Source of the DNA: Treponema sp.
Lineage (GTDB): Bacteria; Spirochaetota; Spirochaetia; Treponematales; Treponemataceae
Direction of reading: 5' to 3'
Assembly: GCA_017619795.1 (NCBI GenBank)
Contig: JAFZRP010000053.1
Span: 1 to 53,203, forward strand
DNA: 53,203 bases
In this document: piece by piece, positions 43,233 to 50,662 of the stretch
How positions within the stretch are numbered: the first letter of the stretch is position 1
Layout of the letters: each line of letters starts with the position of its first letter
Notes under the pieces: model-generated
What the model was told of the DNA's origin: nothing
What the model saw: the letters and a program-made list of their open reading frames with translations, nothing else
Databases searched by the model: none
Position numbers and translations under genes: made by a program

Positions 43233-44618
43233 CTAATAATGACGCACAACTTCAAAGCGGAACAAATCTATTTTTTCGCCCGGAGCAATGCCGCCTTTTC
43301 GTCTTGCAATATCAACTTGTTCTTCAACAGTATCTACACCGTCAAGGTCTGGGAGCAGGAGACCGCGTTTGTATCCACTTTGAACGATTACGCCATATTT
43401 TTTTACGTCGAGCTCTGCCTGAGATTTTATTGGTTCAGCCTCGCTAAGAACATCTACGTTTATATCAAGATATTGTAATTCATCTTCTTCAACAGGGTCA
43501 AAACGAGGATCCTTTGAAACTGCGCTAACGGCATTGTGAATTATTTCCAAGGCAAGATTTTTTTGAGTAGAAGCGATTGTTCCTATGCAGCCGCGCAAAG
43601 CTCCAAACTTATGAACAGAAACAAAAGCACCGGCTTTTTTATTTAAAAGCTCTGCTGGTACCCAATCTGGCAACGGCATAATGTCGCCGTTTTTTACAAA
43701 GTATTCTGCGGAGGCACGGGCAAGCTTTACGTATGCGTCTGATTTTTGACGTTTCTGATTCAGCTCGTTTTGTACAGCTTCGAGTCGGAGTTTTAGAAAA
43801 TGTCTCGAATCATCATCATCCTTTGGAATAAAAGAACAAATTCCATAACCTACGCCGGTCACATCCTCGTGTGAATATTGAGTTGCCTCTACAGCCTTGC
43901 CGTCGAGTGCGCCCGCCATTATCACAAAGGATTTATGTCCGCACTCCGCAGCCTTATCACAAAAGTTTTCATCAAAATCAAAAAGCTCTCCAAAGCGGGC
44001 GCCCGAACACACATCCATTATGCGCTCATCATATATCGGACCTTCCTCCGCAAAACCATAAGGCCCGTAATCCTGCAGCTTATGAGACAAGTCGCCGCTG
44101 GCTACAAAAACAACCTTCCGGTCAAGTGTTTCAATCGCGTCCTTAATCATCATGCCATATTCGTAATGCTTCAAAAGGTCATAGCCCGAAAGCCCTGTAC
44201 GCACAAGCTTAAAGTCCTTATATTTTTTGAGGATAAACCAAAGGGGAACCATTGTTCCGTGATCAAGCTCTGCCTGTTTTTCGCCAAGAGTACCAGCCGG
44301 AAAATGAGAAGCCTCGGCATTGGCAACAATTTGGTTCACGAGCTCCTGGTCATAATCAACATCAAAACGAACCTGCGACGCACCAAAATCAGCAAACGAA
44401 CCGCTCGCTCTCGACCCCGGAGAAATATGGAAATAATCAGAATACATTATGCTGTGAGGACTTGAAATAATAATAGCCTCCGGCTTAAGGGCTGCTATTT
44501 CGTCGGCAACCTTTTCATAAGCCTGGATCGTCTTTTCAATCTGTTTTTCACTTCCTCGTCCAACCTCCGGCACAATCATCGGCGGATGCGGCACCATAAA
44601 AGTGGCTACAATTGGCAT
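43233..44618 (-). CDS. AmrB-AmrA fusion (MEMO1-like plus AMMECR1 domains)
   Basis: A 461-residue fusion. The first part (about 1-265) is MEMO1/AmrB-like: VPHPPMIVPEVG, ISSPHSI, LDHGTMVPLWFIL, VASGDLSHKL and GYGICSF, keeping the His and Cys that bind metal in MEMO. The second part (about 285-461) is the AMMECR1 domain: FVSVHKFGALRGCIGTI and the conserved SVLSEAEPI-like and GYKRGLLLPDLDGVDTVEEQ segments. The start is MPIVATFMVP with GGAGG 7 bases upstream; the frame is open ten codons more. Together with amrS it forms the complete AmmeMemoRadiSam set. Confidence 0.9.
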   Translation of the reverse strand: MPIVATFMVPHPPMIVPEVGRGSEKQIEKTIQAYEKVADEIAALKPEAIIISSPHSIMYSDYFHISPGSRASGSFADFGASQVRFDVDYDQELVNQIVANAEASHFPAGTLGEKQAELDHGTMVPLWFILKKYKDFKLVRTGLSGYDLLKHYEYGMMIKDAIETLDRKVVFVASGDLSHKLQDYGPYGFAEEGPIYDERIMDVCSGARFGELFDFDENFCDKAAECGHKSFVIMAGALDGKAVEATQYSHEDVTGVGYGICSFIPKDDDDSRHFLKLRLEAVQNELNQKRQKSDAYVKLARASAEYFVKNGDIMPLPDWVPAELLNKKAGAFVSVHKFGALRGCIGTIASTQKNLALEIIHNAVSAVSKDPRFDPVEEDELQYLDINVDVLSEAEPIKSQAELDVKKYGVIVQSGYKRGLLLPDLDGVDTVEEQVDIARRKGGIAPGEKIDLFRFEVVRHY

Positions 44619-44715
44619 ACGGAACCTCCTGGGGGAAAGAATATTCAATGGGGTTTATATTATCATAACATGGTTTTTGGGAAATACAATGGAATCATTT
44701 TTTCCAGACTCTCAC

Positions 44716-46215
44716 TTATGAAAGCGCATTGTACAGTTCCTCAAGTTTATTGCGGCACTGAATAAACTTTTTTGTCAGCTCAGGATCAAAATGGCTTCCT
44801 CCGGATTCGCTGATAATTTCAAAAGCTTTGGCATATGTAAAACTTTCTTTATAACAGCGTTTACTAACAAGGGCATCAAAAACATCAGCCAATGCCATTA
44901 CTCGTGCCTCAAAAGGAATCTCTTCTCCTGCAAGATTTTCCGGGTATCCCTGTCCGTTCCATTTTTCGTGATGATAATGCGCAACATTAATTGCAAGCTT
45001 TTTAAAATCTTCATCATCTGCTTCTTTTAAAACTTCACCTACAATCCGGGCACCTTCTGCAGAATGCATTTTCATTTTTTCATATTCTTCGTCTGTAAAT
45101 TTTCCGGGCTTTTGAAGAATTGCATCTGGAACTGCAATTTTCCCAAGATCATGCATTGGAGCAGCTTTTATAATATCATTGCAGAATTTTTCAGAAAGCT
45201 CAGAATACTCCGGCTGGGTTTTCAGATAATTAACAAAGATTCTTACACAATCACTTGTTCTTTTAATGTGGCCTCCTGTTGAATTATCACGACTTTCAAC
45301 CATAGTAGCCATTCCAGTCAAAATCGAATTTTGAACGGCAATCAGTTTTTTGTTATTCAAATCGATTGAAGTAATCATATCGTTAAAAGTATCAGCAAGC
45401 TCGCCAAAGGAATCGTTACTTACAATTTGAACATGGTCGGTATAATCACCCTTCTGAACCTTTACTGTTCCTTCCTTCAGTTTTTTTAGAGGAGAAGAAT
45501 AATACTGCTGAAAGGTAATCAGAATAACAATATCAAGCAAAAGAATTATAATAAAAAAAACAATAAAGCGAATATCCGATTCGTTTATCTTTGAACTGAT
45601 ACTACTAAAATATGCAAAGCTGATAAAACAAATCGGAAATACACTTACGGAAATGTAAAAGACTGTAAACAGAAAAGTATTAGAAGGTTTTATAAGACCT
45701 GGGGTTGCAGCAATCTTTCCGTCCGGAAAAAAGCGGGGAAGAAAAATTTTTCGATGCAGAGTTTCCATAATAAAAAATCCGAGAGTAAAACTAAAAAGAC
45801 ACTCAAGAATTATGTACATGCTTGAAACCAGTAATATGTTTTTTATGGTGATATCAAAATATATTTTACTGATAAAAAGAGTTATAGCTTCTGCGAGATA
45901 ATAATATATCCACCCGCTTATACTGATTGTTGCATAAGCTATTGGAAGATTAATAAAACGCTTTCGGACATTTTTTTCATTTATTGTAAATGCATACAGA
46001 CAACACAAAAAAATCGGGATTATATAACAAAAAGAGGTAAGAATAAAAACGACAGTCTTGTGCTGAGAAATCAGATTCTGATAGCTGTCAAAATTTTGAG
46101 TCTCTAGATTTATTGATGAGGAAACCGGAATTTGCGACCCGATAAAATTTGCAACAAAAACTACTAATCCATATAACAGTGGAATGTACCATGTGTTTTT
46201 TCTAGTTAGTTCCAT
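44716..46215 (-). CDS. membrane HD-GYP domain protein (probable c-di-GMP phosphodiesterase)
   Basis: About 499 residues. Six or so hydrophobic segments occupy the first 250, then a HAMP-like segment (SSPLKKLKEGTVKVQKGDYTDHVQ), a short coiled coil and an HD-GYP domain (about 305-490) with HDLGKIAVPD, a VAHYHHEKWNGQGYP motif and DALVSKRCYKESF. HD-GYP proteins usually hydrolyse cyclic di-GMP. The start is set at MELTRKNT because the frame further upstream runs through a GC-rich intergenic repeat; TATAAT ends six bases before this ATG on the same strand, so the message may be nearly leaderless. Confidence 0.88.
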   Translation of the reverse strand: MELTRKNTWYIPLLYGLVVFVANFIGSQIPVSSSINLETQNFDSYQNLISQHKTVVFILTSFCYIIPIFLCCLYAFTINEKNVRKRFINLPIAYATISISGWIYYYLAEAITLFISKIYFDITIKNILLVSSMYIILECLFSFTLGFFIMETLHRKIFLPRFFPDGKIAATPGLIKPSNTFLFTVFYISVSVFPICFISFAYFSSISSKINESDIRFIVFFIIILLLDIVILITFQQYYSSPLKKLKEGTVKVQKGDYTDHVQIVSNDSFGELADTFNDMITSIDLNNKKLIAVQNSILTGMATMVESRDNSTGGHIKRTSDCVRIFVNYLKTQPEYSELSEKFCNDIIKAAPMHDLGKIAVPDAILQKPGKFTDEEYEKMKMHSAEGARIVGEVLKEADDEDFKKLAINVAHYHHEKWNGQGYPENLAGEEIPFEARVMALADVFDALVSKRCYKESFTYAKAFEIISESGGSHFDPELTKKFIQCRNKLEELYNALS

Positions 46216-46237
46216 GGAAATATTATAGCATATCTTT

Positions 46238-46380
46238 GGGGTTATAGAAGGAGGGGAAAGCCTTCCCCTCGCTCCCAAGCAAGTCGCTCCACGAATCGTT
46301 CCTGCAAGCAGTTCCGATTCTCTCCGCTTTGTTGCTTGTCCGCTACCCCTTCTCCTAGGGCTCCGCCCTAAAACCCTGTT
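46238..46380. repeat. GC-rich structured intergenic element between HD-GYP and primase-helicase genes
   Basis: This stretch is much richer in GC than the genes around it. It holds a hairpin GGGGAA (46253-46258) with TTCCCC (46263-46268), a hairpin TAGGGC (46356-46361) with GCCCTA (46365-46370), and the arms CAAGCAA (46276-46282) with TTGCTTG (46332-46338). CCTTCTCC occurs here and in the elements at 5663 and 38355. It looks like a dispersed intergenic repeat rather than a gene; reading it as coding creates a false N-terminal extension of the HD-GYP protein. Confidence 0.55.
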
Positions 46381-46414
46381 GAGAAATTGTGCACTAAGGC
46401 ATATATTGTAAAAG

Positions 46415-49324
46415 ATGAACGAAACAGACATTCATACTTTTCTTAACTCTCTCACAAAAGAACAACTTGTTTCATTTCTTGAAAAAGAAGTTGAACAGAA
46501 TCCGGCTTTGCTTCAGCACTTGTACACTTTTCTAACGCCACTGTCTCAAATTGAATCCGTACCTCAGGAGTTAAACTTCGCACCCTCTGTTTCTAAACAT
46601 AGTTCATCCCAAGAAAAAATCTCTCTCTTTCGTTCTCTTTTCTGTTCACGGACAGATGTATTCGCACTCCGATGGGCAAATGAAAAAACAGGAACAAGCG
46701 GATATTCTCCGGTGTGTGCGAACAAATGGGTTCAGGGCAAATGTAATATAAAGAAGATTCCATGTGCTAAATGTGCATTTCGTTCTCCTCTTGAGCTTTC
46801 AAATGAATACATATTCAAACATCTTGTAGGAAAAGATTCTCTCTGCCGTGATGTAATCGGGATGTATGCCTTACGAAGCGATGATACATGCTGTTTTCTT
46901 GCGCTGGATTTTGATGAGGAAACATGGGAATCAGATGTTCAATCTATAAGAAGACTTTGTAGTGAAAACAGGATTCCTGTGGCAGTAGAAATTTCCCGCT
47001 CAGGAAATGGAGCTCATCTCTGGTTTTTCTTTGAAGAGCCGATAACTGCAACTCATGCAAGAATTTTTGGTACGTCAATTCTCCAATCTGCAATGTGCGA
47101 AAATCATGCACTATCTTTTTCATCTTTTGACAGAATGTTTCCAAATCAAAATACAATGCCAAAGGGTGGGTATGGAAATCTTATTGCACTTCCTCTGCAG
47201 GGACAGGCTGTAAAACTTGGTTATTCCGTTTTTGTTGATGAAGAATTTTTGCCATATCAGGATCAGTGGAGTTTTTTATCCTCATGTAAAAAACTTTCGA
47301 AAGATGAAGTTTCATCGTTTATCACAAAACTTCATAGAAAATATCATTTTGAAACTGCTGAACAGAGCAATGAAAAAACAGATACTATGATTAGACAAGA
47401 AGAAATAAAAACTGCAAAAATAAACAAAAAAGTTTCCCTTGAAAATCTTTCAGAAGCAGACTTTACTGAAAAAGTAAAAATCTCTTTCGACAGCCAGATT
47501 CATATACAAAAGCATGGAATCACTGAAAGAGCGCTTGGTGTATTCCGAAGGCTTGCTGTCTTTTCAAATCCAGATTTTTATAAAGCAGAGCGTATGCATC
47601 TGCCGGTCTGGAACAAACCCCGTTATATTGATTGTTCAAAAGAGAGTCAGGATGAATTGATTTTACCGCGTGGATGTCTGGAAGAAATAAAATGCTGTCT
47701 TGATAATCTTAAAGTCGAATATGTAATCTCTGATAACCGCACAAAAGGGACAATTCAAAACTTCTGTTTTAATGGCACACTCAAAGATAATCAGCCGGAA
47801 GCTTTGGAAACTCTTCTTGCACACGACATGGGAGTTCTTTCTGCAGGAACAGGCTTTGGAAAAACCGTAACTTCAACCGCTCTTATTGCAAAACGGAATA
47901 CAAGCACTTTAATAATTGTTCATACACAGGCACTTTTAGAGCAATGGAAAAAAGCTATCAAACAGTTTCTTGATATTACACCGGGAATAATCGCAGCCGG
48001 AAAAGATAAATCGCAGGGTATAATCGACATCGCACTGATTCAGTCACTCATAGATTCTGATAAAGCAACAAAAACATCAGAAATCAAACAACTTACTCAT
48101 GAATATGGAATGGTTATCGTAGATGAATGCCATCATATTTCTGCATTCACTTTTGAAAGTGTGCTTAAATCAATTCCTGCAAAATATGTTTATGGACTGA
48201 CGGCAACACCAATCCGTCGCGATGGTCACCAGCCGATTATTTTTATGCAGTGCGGTCCGATTAGATACTCTGTTGATGCCAGACAGATGAATAAGCAGCA
48301 GGATTTTTCTCTTTATCTGATACCACGCTTTACAAGCTTCAAGTTACTTTCAAATGAAAAGTCTGTTGAAGAAATGAATATTACTGAAATCTATTCTGAA
48401 CTTTGTGAAAGCTCATCTCGAAACGAGCAGATAATTGAAGATATAAAAGAAGCTGTTTTAAATGGGCGTACTGCTCTGGTTCTTTCAGAAAGAATATCTC
48501 ATATTTCTATGCTTGCAGAAAAACTACAGGATACTGCTCAGAATGTGATAATCATAACAGGAAAAGGAACACAAAAAAAGAAACGCGAACTCTTGGAAAA
48601 ACTTTCTGCTGTTCCTGATGATGAAACTCTGATTGTACTTGCAACCGGAAAATACGCAGGTGAAGGATTTGACTTACCTCGTCTAGATACACTGTTTCTG
48701 GCAATGCCTTTTTCATGGAAAGGAACTCTTTCTCAATACTGTGGACGGCTTCATCGTAATTACGAAGGAAAAACTGAAGTTCAGATTTATGACTACATCG
48801 ATTTTCGTGTCCCAGTTCTGGAAAGAATGTATCATAAAAGATTGAAAGGATATAAGCAGCTTGGCTATTCAATAAAGTCTCAGGAATCTGAAAATGAAGA
48901 CGACACACAGAAAGGAACTTTGTTTTCTGCATCCGATTATTATGAAACTTTCAAAACTGACTGCCTTTCTGCACAAAAGCAAATATATATCTCTAGTCCA
49001 TATCTTATAAAATCAGCAGTTCAAAATGCTATGCTTTTTCTTCAACCACTTATTCAAAAGGGGATTAAAGTCTTCGTAGCAACCCGTTTGGAAAAGCCTG
49101 TGCAGAAAGATAAAATTGAAAAACAGGCAGCGTTAATAAAGCTTCTTGAACAAGCAGGTATTACAGTTACTCAAACAGAAAATCTTTCTCAAAGAATCGC
49201 AATTATAGATGACAGAATTCTCTGGTATGGAAGCATAAATCTTCTTGGATTTATTGAAGAGGATGATTGCATTATGAGACTGGAGAATCCAAAGATTGTA
49301 GGTGAAGTTCTGGCGGAAATTTAA
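46415..49324 (+). CDS. primase-helicase-phospholipase D-like protein (TOTE conflict-system type)
   Basis: A 969-residue multidomain protein. After a helical start comes a cysteine cluster (CANKWVQGKC...PCAKC, about 100-126), then an archaeo-eukaryotic-primase-like domain with ALDFDEE (about 161-167) and SRSGNGAHLWFFF (about 195-207). The SF2 helicase follows: Walker A SAGTGFGKT (about 475), DECHH (about 570), TATPIRRDGH and a C-terminal lobe with YCGRLHRNY. The end (about 835-969) is phospholipase-D-like, but the HxK motif reads SQRIAIIDD with His replaced and Lys changed to Arg, so catalysis is doubtful. This architecture matches the TOTE conflict proteins from memory. It likely acts in defence; target unknown. 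Confidence 0.8.
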   Translation: MNETDIHTFLNSLTKEQLVSFLEKEVEQNPALLQHLYTFLTPLSQIESVPQELNFAPSVSKHSSSQEKISLFRSLFCSRTDVFALRWANEKTGTSGYSPVCANKWVQGKCNIKKIPCAKCAFRSPLELSNEYIFKHLVGKDSLCRDVIGMYALRSDDTCCFLALDFDEETWESDVQSIRRLCSENRIPVAVEISRSGNGAHLWFFFEEPITATHARIFGTSILQSAMCENHALSFSSFDRMFPNQNTMPKGGYGNLIALPLQGQAVKLGYSVFVDEEFLPYQDQWSFLSSCKKLSKDEVSSFITKLHRKYHFETAEQSNEKTDTMIRQEEIKTAKINKKVSLENLSEADFTEKVKISFDSQIHIQKHGITERALGVFRRLAVFSNPDFYKAERMHLPVWNKPRYIDCSKESQDELILPRGCLEEIKCCLDNLKVEYVISDNRTKGTIQNFCFNGTLKDNQPEALETLLAHDMGVLSAGTGFGKTVTSTALIAKRNTSTLIIVHTQALLEQWKKAIKQFLDITPGIIAAGKDKSQGIIDIALIQSLIDSDKATKTSEIKQLTHEYGMVIVDECHHISAFTFESVLKSIPAKYVYGLTATPIRRDGHQPIIFMQCGPIRYSVDARQMNKQQDFSLYLIPRFTSFKLLSNEKSVEEMNITEIYSELCESSSRNEQIIEDIKEAVLNGRTALVLSERISHISMLAEKLQDTAQNVIIITGKGTQKKKRELLEKLSAVPDDETLIVLATGKYAGEGFDLPRLDTLFLAMPFSWKGTLSQYCGRLHRNYEGKTEVQIYDYIDFRVPVLERMYHKRLKGYKQLGYSIKSQESENEDDTQKGTLFSASDYYETFKTDCLSAQKQIYISSPYLIKSAVQNAMLFLQPLIQKGIKVFVATRLEKPVQKDKIEKQAALIKLLEQAGITVTQTENLSQRIAIIDDRILWYGSINLLGFIEEDDCIMRLENPKIVGEVLAEI

Positions 49325-49349
49325 TATATTAGTCTCCACTATTTGGCAG

Positions 49350-49373
49350 ATGTAATTTCAACAATGACAACAA
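49350..49373 (+). repeat. degenerate copy of the AATGACA repeat
   Basis: TTTCAACAATGACAACAATT lies between two converging genes. It keeps the CAATGACAA tail of the repeats at 34932 and 50629 but has lost the stem. Confidence 0.35.
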
Positions 49374-49901
49374 TTAATTATCTCGCATCTTTTTCTCTAG
49401 GATTTTTTCGAGTTTCTTAAAATCATTACATCGTTTCTTCAACATACTACTACAATTAGGTTTTTGTACTAAATAATAAAGCTTATTTGCCTTTCTAACG
49501 ATTGCTTCTTGATTCTTCCTACACCACTCAATTTCTTTTATACAAAGTCTTTTATAATTTGCTTGTGCAGGATTATCTTTTGCCATTATTTTCAAATCAA
49601 CTTTTGTAATGAACCTTTCATCTACAGGAATCATATTGTTAAAATTCAAAACACTTATAAGTTTTTCACCATCAAAAATTCGGGTGAAATCAACATCATT
49701 TTTTTGAGATTTATGTTTTTCTTTTGCAGAGTCTAAGGGAATACAATATTTGTGATCATTGCAAACAATTACAATTCCTACAAAAGGACGATTACTTTTA
49801 TGAATTTGCGGAGATACAGACTGCACACGATCATCTGCTTTATGCAAATCTCGAACATATTTCACATCCATAAAATAAAGATTTAATCGTTCTTGTTTCA
49901 T
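49374..49901 (-). CDS. type III toxin-antitoxin endoribonuclease (ToxN/AbiQ family)
   Basis: A 175-residue ToxN/AbiQ-like RNase. The pattern of the family is clear: LNLYFMDVKYVRDLHKADDRV, then SNRPFVGIVIVCNDHKYCIPL and the active-site region DSAKEKHKSQKND, then DGEKLISVLNFNNMIPV and a helical C-terminal half (YKRLCIKEIEWCRKNQEAIVRKANKLYYLV). Family members cut RNA between repeats and cause phage abortive infection; the RNA antitoxin inhibits them. The start is MKQERL with AGGATGG just upstream; the frame is open further but would overlap the terminator hairpin. Placed after ToxI-like repeats and a terminator, exactly as in known type III systems. Confidence 0.88.
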   Translation of the reverse strand: MKQERLNLYFMDVKYVRDLHKADDRVQSVSPQIHKSNRPFVGIVIVCNDHKYCIPLDSAKEKHKSQKNDVDFTRIFDGEKLISVLNFNNMIPVDERFITKVDLKIMAKDNPAQANYKRLCIKEIEWCRKNQEAIVRKANKLYYLVQKPNCSSMLKKRCNDFKKLEKILEKKMRDN

Positions 49902-49913
49902 ATCCATCCTATA

Positions 49914-49945
49914 TAAAAAAAGCCGTGTCAGCGAACTGCACGGCC
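49914..49945 (-). terminator. terminator between ToxI repeats and toxN
   Basis: On the minus strand GCCGTG pairs with CACGGC (49939-49944 and 49922-49927), CAG with CTG inside around a TTCG loop, one A is bulged, and seven Ts follow. Type III systems use this leaky hairpin to keep antitoxin RNA far more abundant than toxin message. Confidence 0.85.
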
Positions 49946-50050
49946 TTATCAATTCCACTTAACGGTAGGACTCACCGCTTTTAAAGTTCCCACTCACAGT
50001 AGGGTACACTGCTTTTAAAGATTCCACTTAGGGTAGGACTCACCACTAAT
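49946..50050 (-). ncRNA. ToxI-like RNA antitoxin (three ~35-nt tandem repeats)
   Basis: Three direct repeats on the minus strand: 50015-50050 (36 nt), 49981-50014 (34 nt) and 49946-49980 (35 nt). All share the core GTGAGTCCTACC, then AAGTGGAA and a CTTTAA-type end; the middle unit has drifted (GTGTACCCTACT). Unit size and about three copies match known ToxI RNAs. A promoter stands just upstream and a terminator just downstream. Repeats without spacers of foreign type exclude a CRISPR array. Confidence 0.85.
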
Positions 50051-50053
50051 TAG

Positions 50054-50082
50054 AATATAATATAGTTGCTGGGAGAAGTCAA
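50054..50082 (-). promoter_or_regulatory. promoter of the type III toxin-antitoxin operon
   Basis: On the minus strand TTGACT (50077-50082), 17-base spacer, TATATT (50054-50059). Transcription would begin near 50047, at the first repeat. Confidence 0.65.
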
Positions 50083-50276
50083 GTTTTGATTACAATAATA
50101 TAATCAATTATTTCTTCTTTTTTTCTTATGAATACAAATAAATTATACAAAATAAAAATTCCAAAATAACAAACTCCTTGTATACTCTAACAGCTATACT
50201 TATCTTACTCTATTAAACTTTATTAATTAGTCAATCTATTGGTGTAATAGCAATATATTCTAATAGGGTAACTGTT
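50083..50276. promoter_or_regulatory. AT-rich gap with a palindrome before the XRE gene
   Basis: The spacer between the divergent toxin-antitoxin promoter and the XRE gene is very AT-rich and holds no ORF. CTATT (50236-50240) and AATAG (50246-50250) form a palindrome with a five-base centre 26 bp before the XRE start, a possible autoregulatory site. AGGG stands 9 bases before the ATG. Confidence 0.4.
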
Positions 50277-50594
50277 ATGGAAGAAATTGAAGTAAGACAG
50301 ATATTTGCAAAAAATCTTAAACAATTGAGAAAACAAAAAGGTCTCTCACAACTCAGACTTTCTAATGAATTACAGATGGCTTTCACATTCATAAACGATA
50401 TTGAAAATTGCAAAAAATGGGTATCTCCAGAAACAATAGCAAAATTCGCAACATTCTTTGATGTTCCTGTTTCAACCTTCTTTTCTACAGAGGATGAGAA
50501 ATCTGATAATTCAAATACAGATTTTATTATAAAAACAATTTCAGATGAAGTTTCTAAAAAAATTCTTGAAATAGGTGAAAGATTTAAAGTATAA
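50277..50594 (+). CDS. XRE-family DNA-binding regulator
   Basis: A 105-residue protein with a Cro/C1 helix-turn-helix (IFAKNLKQLRKQKGLSQLRLSNELQMAFTFINDIENCKKWVSPETIAKFATFFDVPVSTFF) and a short helical tail. It diverges from the type III toxin-antitoxin operon. Such operons are not normally controlled by a protein repressor, so its target is uncertain; it may regulate itself or an element that carried the locus. Confidence 0.85.
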   Translation: MEEIEVRQIFAKNLKQLRKQKGLSQLRLSNELQMAFTFINDIENCKKWVSPETIAKFATFFDVPVSTFFSTEDEKSDNSNTDFIIKTISDEVSKKILEIGERFKV

Positions 50595-50597
50595 AAA

Positions 50598-50624
50598 ACG
50601 CCAGCCCAACTTAGAACTAGCGTT
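50598..50624 (+). terminator. hairpin after the XRE gene
   Basis: AACGC-C-AG (50598-50605) pairs with CT-A-GCGTT (50617-50624), one mismatch, ending in a short T-run. It lies just after the XRE stop. Confidence 0.45.
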
Positions 50625-50628
50625 TAAG

Positions 50629-50656
50629 ATTGTCGGGTCAAGCCCAATAATGACAA
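50629..50656 (+). repeat. short dispersed palindromic repeat, copy 5
   Basis: ATTGTCGGGTCAAGCCCAAT followed by the ATGACAA tail, between the XRE and carB 3' ends. GGGTCAAGCCC gives the stem; it matches copies at 2068 and 34932. Confidence 0.65.
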
Positions 50657-50662
50657 CTTCTA

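Noticed and set aside
43878..44465. 195-codon frame opposite the AmrB part
   Set aside because: Shadow of the conserved MEMO1-like coding sequence; no recognisable domain.
46216..46431. N-terminal extension of the HD-GYP protein through the GC-rich element
   Set aside because: The extra residues are Arg/Ser/Gly-rich and derive from hairpin sequence; the natural start is MELTRKNT before the first membrane segment.
49946..50050. Tandem ~35-nt repeats considered as a CRISPR array
   Set aside because: The units are contiguous without unique spacers, no cas genes are present, and a ToxN-like gene follows a terminator directly.
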